The notes beneath the pieces were generated by a model. The model ran no database searches and had not been told where the DNA came from. It was given only the letters and a program-made list of their open reading frames with translations. A program made the position numbers and the translations under genes. A DNA stretch of 64,000 nucleotides from Sialis fuliginosa (Eukaryota > Arthropoda > Insecta > Megaloptera > Sialidae). The DNA lies in NCBI GenBank assembly GCA_961205875.1, contig OY540811.1, forward strand, positions 33,945,340 to 34,009,339, given 5' to 3'. Positions 24,035 to 33,564 of the stretch are shown in pieces. Each line of letters begins with the position of its first letter. Position 1 is the stretch's first letter.

Positions 24035-24145
24035 CTATAGAAATGATGAAAATTTTCGAAATCAAAATTTTGATGGAAATATAATTTTGATTATTTTCAG
24101 CATGGTTTTTGTTGTGTCTGTAAGTATGTCTGTAGACACTGTAAT
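24035..24145 (-). repeat. Family F1 tail fragment
   Basis: The text TCGAAATCAAAATTTTGATGG through GTTGTGTCTGTAAGTATGTC follows the same order as the F1 tail at 12958-13050, with divergence. Confidence 0.5.
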
Positions 24146-24378
24146 TAAAAAATGACATAATATTGACGTGTTGATGGCAGATATTTTGATATTTGGACTT
24201 ATAAGGAGATTTTTTTAAAAGTGGGGTCTTTCAGATAATTTTTATAATTACTTTGGACAATGTAAATACAATATTTATGGCAAATCTGTCGGTAAATTCC
24301 TTGGAGTATGAAGATTAAAATTAATAAGAATTAATCTGAAGAAATTCCTCTAATATAATTTAAATAATCTAGGTACAG

Positions 24379-25313
24379 CACGACTGGTCCGCGACGCTTT
24401 TATGTGCGGCCCGCGGCCAAATATGAACAAATTATGTTTTTATAATGTATGTTTTAATTATCAGGTGTTTCAGAATGACTGAGGTTGGTTTTAATTTCCC
24501 GTTGTTTTGTTTAAAATATTGTTTTATTTATGTAACTTAACTAATCATTTTAATTGATAATATTGTTTTATAATATAATACAAAATTATTTATACATACA
24601 TTTAATATAATACAAAAGTATTTTTGTGAATAAATAAAAACATTATTTATTAGTAGGTATTTTAAATACTTGAAATCATACTGATATATTTTGTTGGTTA
24701 AATATTTTTTTAAAATTTACTATGATTGAACTTCTGTTTTTTCCCCTCGAATCGAATGAGACAAATTACAACCCTTTATCTGTGACGGGGCGAAATATCG
24801 AGATATTTTTCGCTATTTATTTACTATACAAAATCGTAAATATCTCGCATTCTATGCGAAGTAGTGGGTAATTTTTTTACTAAAACTCCTGCACTTATGT
24901 AGGATTTTTCATAATGAATAAGATCAATTACAACCCTTCATCTGTGACAGGGAGCGAAATATTGAAGGTCGGCTATTTGTATAAAATCCTATGAAAATTA
25001 ACTTTACATTTTTTATACTAGTACATTTAAAAGTTTTGTGTGGGGGGTTAAAATTGATTATATAAGCTATTTATTGGCTTTTTATTTATTGCTCTATGAT
25101 TATTAGTTCTGAAGATATAAGCTTTCAAAGTGTGACATATTTTCGATACATTCGTGTTTCCGAGGTTATTCCCTAATATAAAATATATATAAAATTGATT
25201 AAAAAAAATTCAAGACAAAAAAATTACAATTTTTTTACAAAATTATGTGCGGCCCTCAGAAAATTTTAGATCGTCAATGCGGCCCGTGGTGCAATTTGGT
25301 TTGGCCAGGCCTG
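24379..25313. mobile_element. hAT-type element, 935 bp, 8-bp target duplication
   Basis: The ends CACGACTGGTCC (left) and CAGGCCTGGCCA (reverse complement of right) are imperfect inverted repeats. The flanks AGGTACAG (24371-24378) and AGCTACAG (25314-25321) match at 7 of 8. Both subterminal regions carry TGCGGCCC, the GCGGCCCGCG word common in hAT MITEs. The interior includes a relic of Helitron 3' sequence (24736-25000). No transposase frame was seen. Confidence 0.75.
24736..25000. repeat. Helitron-derived block inside the hAT element
   Basis: TATACAAAATCGTAAATATC, TATGCGAAGTAGTGGG and ACAACCCTTCATCTGTGACA match the internal module of the Helitron units at 33.6-34.3 kb. It lacks a Helitron terminus. 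Confidence 0.65.
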
Positions 25314-25452
25314 AGCTACAGTATGAGTATAACAAAGAAAAGATAAAATGGGTATGATTTATCAAATAGCTACAGTGTTTTTTAAACTTACAACATACAC
25401 ATAATTTTATCAATGTACTTGTGGTAATTACAACACTTTGAGAAACACTGTG

Positions 25453-25767
25453 CAGTGGCGGATTTACGTTAACTGCCGCCTGGGCAAAAAAAAAATTGTC
25501 GCCCCTCTGTCCAACCGCGGGCCAGAATATAAAACTGAAGACGTTTTTTTTTATCGCGTCAATTTTTAATTTTTTAGTGAATAATTAAAATTAAATTACA
25601 AAAAATAAAAATTAAATACCTTTTTTTTAATTATCCTCGCGGGCCGCGGGCTGCACAAGCATGTATTAAATTAAAAAAGTTGTATTTTCCCAGAATCTGC
25701 TGCCCCCCCCTAAAATTTTGCCGCCCTGGGCAGTAGCCCATATTGCCCATGCCTAAATCCGCCGTTG
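25453..25767. mobile_element. hAT MITE, 315 bp, perfect 8-bp target duplication
   Basis: ACACTGTG occurs exactly at 25445-25452 and 25768-25775. The ends are CAGTGGCGGATTTACG and, in reverse complement, CAACGGCGGATTTAGG. Both subterminal regions are GC-rich and CTGCCGCC/GCCGCCC-like. Its target is itself an older hAT-like end (TTGAGAAACACTGTG), so this is an insertion into an older element. Confidence 0.9.
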
Positions 25768-25966
25768 ACACTGTGGCATAGCTATCAATTTATTGATAAA
25801 TATAAATACTACAATGTCTTTAGAAAATTTGAATATGGCACCTTGAGGAAAATAAGTTAATCTTCGACTATATTTAATCATTTTTATATGTTCAACAAAA
25901 TACAAACAATAATAATTTTTATCTATCCATAGACAGTACTTTAGCCAGATAGCTTTCTTTACATAC

Positions 25967-26048
25967 ATTGCATTGGAACTTGATGTTGCAGTAATAAAAG
26001 AAATATAATCAAAATATAAAGCACTCTGTACAACTGATACTCGGCCAT
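25967..26048 (-). CDS. Candidate first coding exon with signal-peptide-like start
   Basis: From ATG at 26048 (context ACAGATGG) the frame encodes 27 residues: a polar start (MAEYQLYR), a hydrophobic core VLYILIIFLLLL and a short polar end QHQVPMQ, fitting a secretory signal. It then meets a consensus donor (GTATGTAAAG; the G is complementary to 25966), leaving one base of a split codon. Upstream to ~26160 is GC-richer DNA that could be 5' UTR, with a TATATT-like motif near 26190. An overlapping 135-codon frame (26160-25753) runs into the neighbouring hAT MITE and is less plausible. Direct joining to the Cys-rich exon at 20344 would create a stop because of phase, so another exon would be needed if they belong together. 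No homologue is known to me. Confidence 0.25.
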
Positions 26049-26322
26049 CTGTTTTCTGTGAAGATGTCTGTCGGTGATAAACGGACGAGTGCGATTCTTC
26101 CAGCGCCATTGTATCAGCGTCCGATAAAAGTTCACAAACCACACACAGAACAAAGAACAATTGGGTGTATATGTGCGAGGAGGAGAAGATAATATACTCC
26201 CAAGCTAGAGAGCTCTATGTGTGTGCCCAATAGTTACAATATTCAGAACATATAGGGATGTGTATTGTTTAACTTTTCTTCATATTTATGATTTCTTGAC
26301 AACATTTTTTTCAAAATTTATA

Positions 26323-27407
26323 CAGGCTGATTTACAACTAGTGTAAATAAAATTAACAATAAATCGAGGGTGTAATTTTAAGCAAAAAATCTTATGTCCA
26401 GAAATTCTTCCTGAGGGAGCTACAGTCTTTTACCCAAAATTAGTGTTTATTTAATATCTAGAGAACCCATTGTGCTACAGTTATGAAATTTGATACAGGG
26501 ATTGATATTAATAAGTATTATCAATTTACAGTATCAAATAATAATAATTTAGATCAGGGCTGTATGGGGCCAGTGGGCCTGCCGATTTTTATCAAGTATT
26601 TTTTTGTTCTTTAATTTTTTCCCGAGTTGGGTTCTTGTAGATTATATGATACAAAATACACGAAAATATACTTTATTTATTTGTCAAAAGATCAACCGTT
26701 TTCGAAAAATATCGAAAAAAAGAAAATACTCTGAAATTTTACTTAATATGGATGCTTCAAATTACACAAAATAAGGTTATATTCTTGTTATATAATTAAA
26801 AATAAGATAAAAAAGTTAATATAAATATACCTCCTAGCCTAATACTTATCATTATAGAGTTATAGCCAGTACTACTGTTACACATATTGTACTATAACAT
26901 GTTTAAAAAACGAAACTATAAATGGCTGTTTGTTGTTAAAAATGCAGTTTTATATTAACTTTTCATATTATTTTTAATCATAGAACAAGAATATAAACTT
27001 ATTTTGTATAATTTGAAGCATCCATATTAAGTAAAATTTTAGAGTATTTTATTTTTTTCGATATTTTTCGAAAAAGGTTGATCTTATGACAAATGAATAA
27101 AGTATATTTTAGTGTATTTTGTATCATATAATCTACAAGCAACCCAACTCGGGAAAAAATTAAAGAACAAAAAAATACTTGATAAAAATCGGAGGCCTAC
27201 TGGTCTCATACACCCCTGGTTTAAATTATTATTATATGATACTGGAAATCGATAACATTTATTAATATCAAACCCTGTATCAAATTTCATAACTGTAGCA
27301 CAATGGGTTTTCTAGATACTAAGTAAACACTAATTTTATGTAAAAGATTGTAGCTCCCTCAGGAAGAATTTCCGGACATATTTTTACACTAGTTGTCAAT
27401 CACCCTG
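26323..27407. mobile_element. Complete palindromic TA element, 1,085 bp (family T)
   Basis: TA at 26321-26322 and 27408-27409 flank inverted ends: CAGGCTGATTTACAACTAGT and, in reverse complement, CAGGGTGATTGACAACTAGT. The arms extend nearly to the centre (about 26323-26820 against 26940-27407), sharing GAGAACCCATTGTGC, CCCGAGTTGGGTT and GATGCTTCAAATTACACA in mirrored order. The middle ~110 bp is unique. No frame is present. The TA target and CAGGGTG ends suggest a Tc1/mariner relative. At least five single-arm fragments of the family occur in the window. Confidence 0.85.
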
Positions 27408-27836
27408 TATATTAATACGAGAACATCGAAAATTGTCGTACGTTTTTTTAGTATTTATTATAAAAGGAGATGAATGAAACTATGTTAAAGTATTGTTCCA
27501 TAGATGTGCACAAAAATGGTCGAATTTCGACCATAGGCGATACTAGTTCTATCTAAACGCCCGTGCATACCACAGATTTTTAGTTAGCTCATAGTCGGCT
27601 GATAATGATTGGATTTGAGCTGCAAACCAATTTGTCTCCGATTAAGGTGGTTCTATCGTTAGACGAGTTATTAGATAGAAATGTGAATTTAAAGTATGTC
27701 ATAAAACAACAACATTCAGTGAGTTGATATTTGCAGTTTGAAAGATTTACCGTACAGTTTAATAGAAATTAATTATTATTAAAGTACTTTTAACATGGGA
27801 TATATGGAGAATCATACCGGCAACTACTTGTATACA

Positions 27837-28210
27837 GGGTGATTTACAACTAGTGTAAAAATATTTAACAGTAGATCGAGGATATATAATAATTCTACAG
27901 CTTTCCAAAAATGTTGCCAAAAATTTGGTTTATTTAATATCTAGAGAACCCATTGTGATACAGTTATGAGATTTGATACAGCGTTTAGTACTTATAAATG
28001 TTATCGATTTCCAATATCAAACAATAATAATTTAGACCAGGTGTGTATGGGGCCAGTAGGCCCGCCGATTTTTATCAAGTTTTTTTTTGTTATTTAATTT
28101 TTTCCTGAGTTGGGTATTTGTAGAAAATTATATGATACAAAATACACAAAAATACACTATGTTCATTTATCATAAGATCAACCGTTTTCGAGAAATATCG
28201 AAAAAATAAA
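27837..28210 (+). repeat. Family T single arm with intact terminus
   Basis: TA then CAGGGTGATTTACAACTAGT at 27837, followed by the same arm text as 26323-26700 (GAGAACCCATTGTG, TTTTTATCAAGT, CGAGAAATATCGAAAAAATA). The mirror arm is missing. The 27410-27830 interval before it is unassigned. Confidence 0.75.
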
Positions 28211-28479
28211 GTACCTGTGCCCTATAGAAACCAGAGTGCCAAAAAAAGTCAAAACATGTTATTATAGCGAGATAAGAAACTAATGTCACTATATAAATAA
28301 ACGATAATAGTTTAAACTACGCGACAACAAGGTAATGACAAATTTACTCACCGTTCACAAAAATATTTCACATCATTTTTAGGAATGAAATTTTAATTTT
28401 TAATTTTTATTGCATATTAACAACAAAATGTTTTTTAAAATGTTTTTAAATGAGATTATATTCATAGACATTATTGACA

Positions 28480-29430
28480 GTTGAATAATTGCTGTCAGCC
28501 TTTTGGTGTACCCGGTACAAAAAGTTGTGTTTACCCGAAATGACCCTGCGTTAAATTTAAAGGGGGAGTAATTATTTGAGCAGTTTTTTTTAAATATTCG
28601 GGCGGGTACACTGGGCAGTTAATAATTCATTTGGGCAGTATTAAACTTTTTGTGCGTTAATTAAATCAATTGTGGCAGTAAAATGTAGTAAGTAATATAC
28701 AAGATTTTGGTAAGTTATTTACCTGACAGCGGCAGTTAAAAACCTACTCCAGCAGTAGATTAAATAAATGGCCAGTGCAATAATTATTTAAGCGGTAAAA
28801 TAATTGAATTTTACAGTTAAATAAATAGTTCGACAGTTAGATAAATAGTTCGGTAGTTTGGTAAAAGTCAAATTACTTTTGGTTGAAAAAAGCGACACGC
28901 GTTTGTTAAAATCTCCCCCCCCCCCCCCCTCCTACAAATCCCGGTCTTTTAATTATAAATAAAAATCGGGATCATTATAAATGTGTAACATAAGACTTAT
29001 TATTTTTAAACAAAAAATTATTTTGGAACATTATAAAATTTCAAAATTGAAGTTAAAATAAATAAATAATTTTAATTTAAATTTACCCCCCCGCCACAAA
29101 AAAACTACCAGGACCCCACCCTCCATTACCTTGAAAAAGTCGGTCCCGCATTGCCTTCTCAGAAAAAAATGGTTACCGCTTACTCCAATATTTCTAACGG
29201 ACCGATCATGATTCATAATTTAGTTATTGCTTACGTGTTACTACCCAATCAGTTATTTTACTTCCCAAAGTATTTATTCAACCACCCATTTCATTATATA
29301 TTACTGCTCGTTTCCATTTTTTTACTGCTCACATTTTATCACCCAATATGTTATTGAACTTACCATTTTTATTTTAATACTGACCGAAACTGTAATACAT
29401 TACCGTCCGTTTAAATCATAGCCAATTTAA
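28480..29430. mobile_element. Foldback-like structure: inverted arrays of ~20-bp degenerate units
   Basis: The left half (about 28575-28865) is a run of units close to GGGCAGTTAATAATTCATTT: GGGCAGTTAATAATTC, GGGCAGTATTAAAC, GTGGCAGTAAAATG, ACAGTTAAATAAATAGTTCG and so on, each ~18-23 bp. The right half (29170-29420) carries the same units in reverse complement (TTACTGCTC, CACCCATTTCATTATA, TACTACCCAATC). Between them lie a 15-base C run (28915-28929) and GC-richer DNA. Inverted arms built of short tandem units are the hallmark of Drosophila Foldback and Galileo elements. The exact ends and target duplication were not found. Confidence 0.5.
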
Positions 29431-29465
29431 AGTGCACTGAGTATAGCCTAAATATTAATTGTCAA

Positions 29466-29555
29466 CGCTGAGTTTTTGGCTATCTTATTTTTTGGTTCCA
29501 AATAACAGATTTAGGTGGCGTCCCATTAATATTTCAATATGAGCGGACACCCTAA
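29466..29555 (+). repeat. ~85-bp repeat with inverted partner at 62 kb
   Basis: GAGTTTTTGGCTATCTTATTT and GCGTCCCATTAATATTTCAA match, in reverse complement, 62068-62150. The word CGTCCC.TTAATATTTCAATATG is the best conserved part. The class is unknown. Confidence 0.65.
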
Positions 29556-29559
29556 TGTA

Positions 29560-30345
29560 CTGCATCGGGGTAACGTCGATACATAATACTCGGTAATACT
29601 ATTTTAAATAAAAAAGCTCTTAAATTTTTTCTTACATTTAAAATATACAATTTTCCACCCCATATTCATAACAATCATTAAAAAAGAAACAATTTAATTA
29701 AAATCTGCCCACCCCTTGCCTAAACCGTCATGGACGGAATCCAAGAGTATAACACTAGAGAGTAACACAGTAGGATGGGGTAGATGGGGGTTACATGATG
29801 CCGGAGGGTGGCAACAGGTTCATTGCGAAGAAGCAACAGCCCCATCGACAGAATCAACCCCGCATTTTTTGTACAAGGGGTGATGATTTGTGGACGTGTT
29901 TATGGTATGATTAATATTTATTATTTATCCGCCAGAGCGCGTTAGAGAAGAAATATATAAAGTTATTTATCGTAATGAGTCCTTTTTTACATGGCCGACT
30001 ACAGAGACTGTTAGGGTTCTTATCTTTAACAGAAAATATGTATGCTACGATTTCAAACCACTGTCCGACTGATGCTGATAAAGTCGCGCTTCTTTTTTAA
30101 ATTTTATTTATTTCTTTATGGATCACTTGTTTTCTATTTTACTGTTTTGTAAGGAAATAAAATGTAGTGTATATACGAGTATAACCAAATGTAATTTTTT
30201 AAACATGCATTTAAAAGTATGCCGTCTTGATAATAATTTTTATTTAATATTACATTTGTTTATGTAATAGGTAAATTAATTATTGCTTCCCCGCCATATC
30301 GAAGATGCATGAAGCATTGTAATCGTTTTAAAATGAGAAAAAAAT
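29560..30345. other. Stretch without a recognised feature
   Basis: It includes a GC-richer patch at 29740-29960 (ATGATGCCGGAGGGTGGCAA) with no partner in the window. No exon structure was recognised. Confidence 0.35.
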
Positions 30346-30349
30346 GTTC

Positions 30350-31060
30350 TCCGATTTCAAAATTTTAACTTAATTTATCCGTTTCAGGTCAAGACAAACA
30401 CTTTTCGTTCCGTGTCTGTATGTCTGTGTGTTTGTCCCCTGAATCGTGTAACTCATGAACCACAAATCCGATATTAATGAAACTTGGTTGGTTGGTTGTA
30501 TGAGAACGGTCCCATTTCAAAATCATCAAATTGTGTGTAAAAGGGAGGGGTGACGTCCTAAAGTATTAATTTTTTTTAGATATTTCAAGAACGACGCATG
30601 TTAAGTGAAAATTTTATAGAATCTTTTTTGTAGAGTATTCAATTTTCTATAATATAGGTCACCAAAACTTTTCTTGTAAAATATTCCCGTACAAAGATTT
30701 ATCTCAATTTGCTTTAAAAATCGTCGTTTGTTTTTTTGTATTGCTATTTACTTTGACATATTAAATGTCATTTTCACATTTGCATAGCAGAAAAATTTAG
30801 ATTTAGATTAAAAATGTCAACAATTAAAAAATATACGAAGAAATATTCAGGCGCGTATTAAGAAAAGTGTCGAATAAATATTTTTAAATCAAATTGTATA
30901 AAAATTAAATGGTTAACCAATGGCAGTTCATGAGAATACTTTATCGGTGTTTATTAAAATTGATCGATAATTAAATAACTACCTTTGGTGAATTTAACAC
31001 GAGGAATTACTGTGCATTTACTTGGCGGATGTTTTTTTCATAAAAATTACATCAAGAAAA
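30350..31060 (+). repeat. Dispersed repeat family F2, long copy
   Basis: It begins near GTTTCAGGTCAAGACAAACA, continues TTTTCGTTCCGTGTCTGTAT and AACTCATGAACCACAAATCC, and ends near TTTACTTGGCGGATG. It is collinear with the inverted copy 18890-19600. Confidence 0.75.
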
Positions 31061-31064
31061 TACG

Positions 31065-32570
31065 ATGAAGTTAAATAAAAAAACGAAAAATTAATTTTCT
31101 CGCGAACTTCTCAAATAAATTTAATAAATTAAACTAAAATTTGATTTCATCTTCGGGTAGAAAATTGTATCGAAGCAATCTTGTTTATATTTTGCAAAAC
31201 GCGAGAGCGTAGGAATGAATAATTGCAAAAAAGTAGATATGCAACGTACCAAAGAGAAAAATAAAACAAATGTGCTTAAAAAACTTGCAAATATAATTCC
31301 AACTTCTGGGAAACGTGATATAAAAAATATCTAATTTAAAGATGGTGAGTTTTACATGAGTTTCTCTTACAGATTTGTTTCAATGTCTTTGCCGCAAACA
31401 AAAATAAAGTGAAAATACTTCACGCCTTACTTACACTTAATAATTTCATTTTTATTTTGTATATTTATTTTTTATTGAAACACTCGTTAAAAAATTAAGT
31501 TAAAAAAGGAAATAAAGTGGCAACATAGAGATTTTATTTTCCGTTTCGTATGCGCGATTCGTGTATTCCCGATGATAGCTACGTATTATTTCATGTTTTG
31601 ATTTGATAACGTGTACTGTTATCTGCTCATGAATTTATTATTTATTATAAGATTATAATCAAGAAATAGTTTTTATTATTTTTATTATTCCTTGAAATTA
31701 AAATAACAATATATTTAGCGCGTATGATTTTTAAATACCGCGACAATTGTCTATACTTTGCGACGTTGTCATTAATTTCTTGATTTTCCTTCGCATAAAA
31801 TTATTTACTTTTTCGTTGAAAATCCGCTTAAAATGTCGAAATCTCTATACTTGCAATGTTAAATTTTTGATTTTATTTTGACGATATCTTCGCTCACAGA
31901 CGGTCCATCGTTATAAGATTTTGAATGAAGTTTCAAATAACCTTTTTTTAGCTTATTACAAAATTTGAGCTTCCTCTTGAATCTTTTAATTTTTCCGAGA
32001 AATACCTTAATAAAAAAGGTAAAATTCAAATCATTACATCTTCGTTAAAAATAGTCGAAAAATGATTATTCAAAATGCATTTTAAAGCGCGTCATAACTA
32101 ATTTTTAATGTTTTGCTCTGATTTAAATTCAATTGATTTTTGAAAAGTTTGATAACAATAAATCGTAGCCGGGTAAAGTCAAAATAAGGCATACCCCTTA
32201 AACTTTTTAGATTATATTAATTAGTAAGGTTGTCAACTTTGTCAATTTTAGTAACAATAGTGACTATGTAAGTACATGTATAATGCTCATTTTATCAATG
32301 TACATACGTAAAAAAAATAAAGACGAGAATAGAAGCATAGCTTGGGATATGCAATTTATTTCAAACTTTGTAAAGTTCTAACTCGATGTAAAAAATTGTG
32401 GAAGGGTAAAATTTCTTACATTTTAAAGTTTTATTTTTTGTTCTCCGATATTATTTATTTTAATGCAAAATTTAAGTTTAAAGCAAAATAAACTGTGAAT
32501 TACTAGGTATATTTTTGAATTCCTACAATACGAGTATACCTAGCGTTTACCAAAGAGAATATTTTTATAG
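31065..32570. other. AT-rich stretch without a recognised feature
   Basis: No paired repeats, long frames or splice-bounded exons were seen. Some CG-bearing words (AAACGCGAGAGCG near 31197) stand out slightly. Confidence 0.4.
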
Positions 32571-32574
32571 ATCA

Positions 32575-32867
32575 TAAATAAGCCACGGGACTTTCTTATA
32601 CGTATTACTGCCAGTGAACAGTGTACGTGATTCTTATTTTATTATAACATATTTCTGACAAACTAATAAAAGATAGAATAAAATGAATAGGACATAAACT
32701 ATATTCTCTACAATATGTACCAAATTAATTTTTTTGAAAAAGTAATTACTAAACCGAAAACGGATTTTTACTCTTGTAAATTTTTGAATTTTCGAATTAT
32801 TTTGAAATAAAAGAAGAGTTTTAGATAAAAACTGTCGAGTATATTATTATATATAATTTATGTCATA
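32575..32867. repeat. Family F1 partial copy
   Basis: CGGGACTTTCTTATACGTAT, AGTGAACAGTGTACGTGATT and TATAATTTATGTC match 13400-13690 and 49738-49990. Its last 14 bp became the target of the Penelope-like insertion that follows. Confidence 0.7.
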
Positions 32868-32955
32868 ATACAATAGTAGTGACGTTAAATATAAATAAAA
32901 ACAAACTTGTTTGTTTAAACGTCAAAAATTTATTTAAGAAAAAGTAATCGCAAGC

Positions 32956-32980
32956 TTTCGATTCACAGAATCATCGTCAG
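32956..32980 (-). ncRNA. Hammerhead-ribozyme-like core, left arm
   Basis: On the minus strand: CTGACGA, T, then GATTC-TGT-GAATC (perfect 5-bp stem), then GAAA. This follows the conserved hammerhead order CUGANGA, stem II, GAAA, but with one extra T before the stem. It is the mirror copy of 33462-33486. Confidence 0.4.
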
Positions 32981-33461
32981 ACTAAAATATAATAAATAAC
33001 AATTAATATAATGCAAAATATTGATATTTTAAAATAAAAATTCAGAAATATACATACATATTAATAAAGATTCAATAATATTCATGTGACTACGGAAATG
33101 TTTGAAAAAATAACAAATCTCTTAGTAACTCAAATAGTTACTAAGGAACGAAAAAATTGATTTAAAAAATTAATGACAGAAATAATTAATTAATTATTTA
33201 AAATTGTGTTGTAAATAGTAGATAATGTGGATATGTCAGTTTTCTTGTTAATTGTATTATTGTTTCTTTTTATGTGTAACATTTCGGAAATGTAACGTTT
33301 AGCTTTATGTTTTTCATTATCTAAAATTTTAGTTTGTTTATAATCAAAAATATTGAGATAACAACATCGTTCTCAAATTTAAATCTTTATTAATTTCTTA
33401 ATTTTTATTTTAAAATATCAATATTTTGCATTATATTAATTGTTATTTATTATATTTTAGC

Positions 33462-33486
33462 CTGACGATGATTCTGTGAATCGAAA
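33462..33486 (+). ncRNA. Hammerhead-ribozyme-like core, right arm
   Basis: CTGACGA (33462-33468), T, stem GATTC/GAATC with loop TGT, then GAAA (33483-33486), followed by GCTTGCGATTAC. The full fold (stems I and III and the cleavage site) was not established by eye. Minimal hammerheads with short stem III are documented in Penelope-like elements, which supports the element call; activity is not claimed. Confidence 0.45.
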
Positions 33487-33564
33487 GCTTGCGATTACTT
33501 TTTCTTAAATAAATTTTTGACGTTTAAACAAACAAGCTTGTTTTTATTTTTAATTTATGTCATA

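Larger units (their letters stand above)
32868..33550. mobile_element. Penelope-like palindromic insertion with 14-bp target duplication
   Basis: TAATTTATGTCATA is repeated exactly at 32854-32867 and 33551-33564. The insert has long inverted ends: ACTTGTTTGTTTAAACGTCA at the left is mirrored as TGACGTTTAAACAAACAAGC at the right, and the mirroring continues ~140 bp through AAAAAGTAATCGCAAGCTTTC to AATATTTTGCATTATATTAA. Each arm carries a hammerhead-ribozyme-like motif, as known for Penelope-like elements, whose terminal repeats may be inverted. No reverse transcriptase or GIY-YIG frame remains. Confidence 0.65.

Noticed and set aside
23165-24035. Complete TIR element bounded by GTAGGGGAGAGTGGAGTA and TACCCCACTCCCCCTA
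   Set aside because: The mirror match is short and imperfect, and no target duplication or further mirrored block was found. It is mentioned only as a possibility.
25753-26160. 135-codon minus-strand frame as a complete gene
   Set aside because: Its last codons are supplied by the end of a recently inserted hAT MITE, and a donor site interrupts it. The shorter signal-peptide reading fits better.
26323-27407. Pair of LTRs in inverted orientation
   Set aside because: The ends carry TA flanks and CAGGGTG inverted repeats, and the arms mirror each other with no internal retroelement region. A foldback DNA element explains it.
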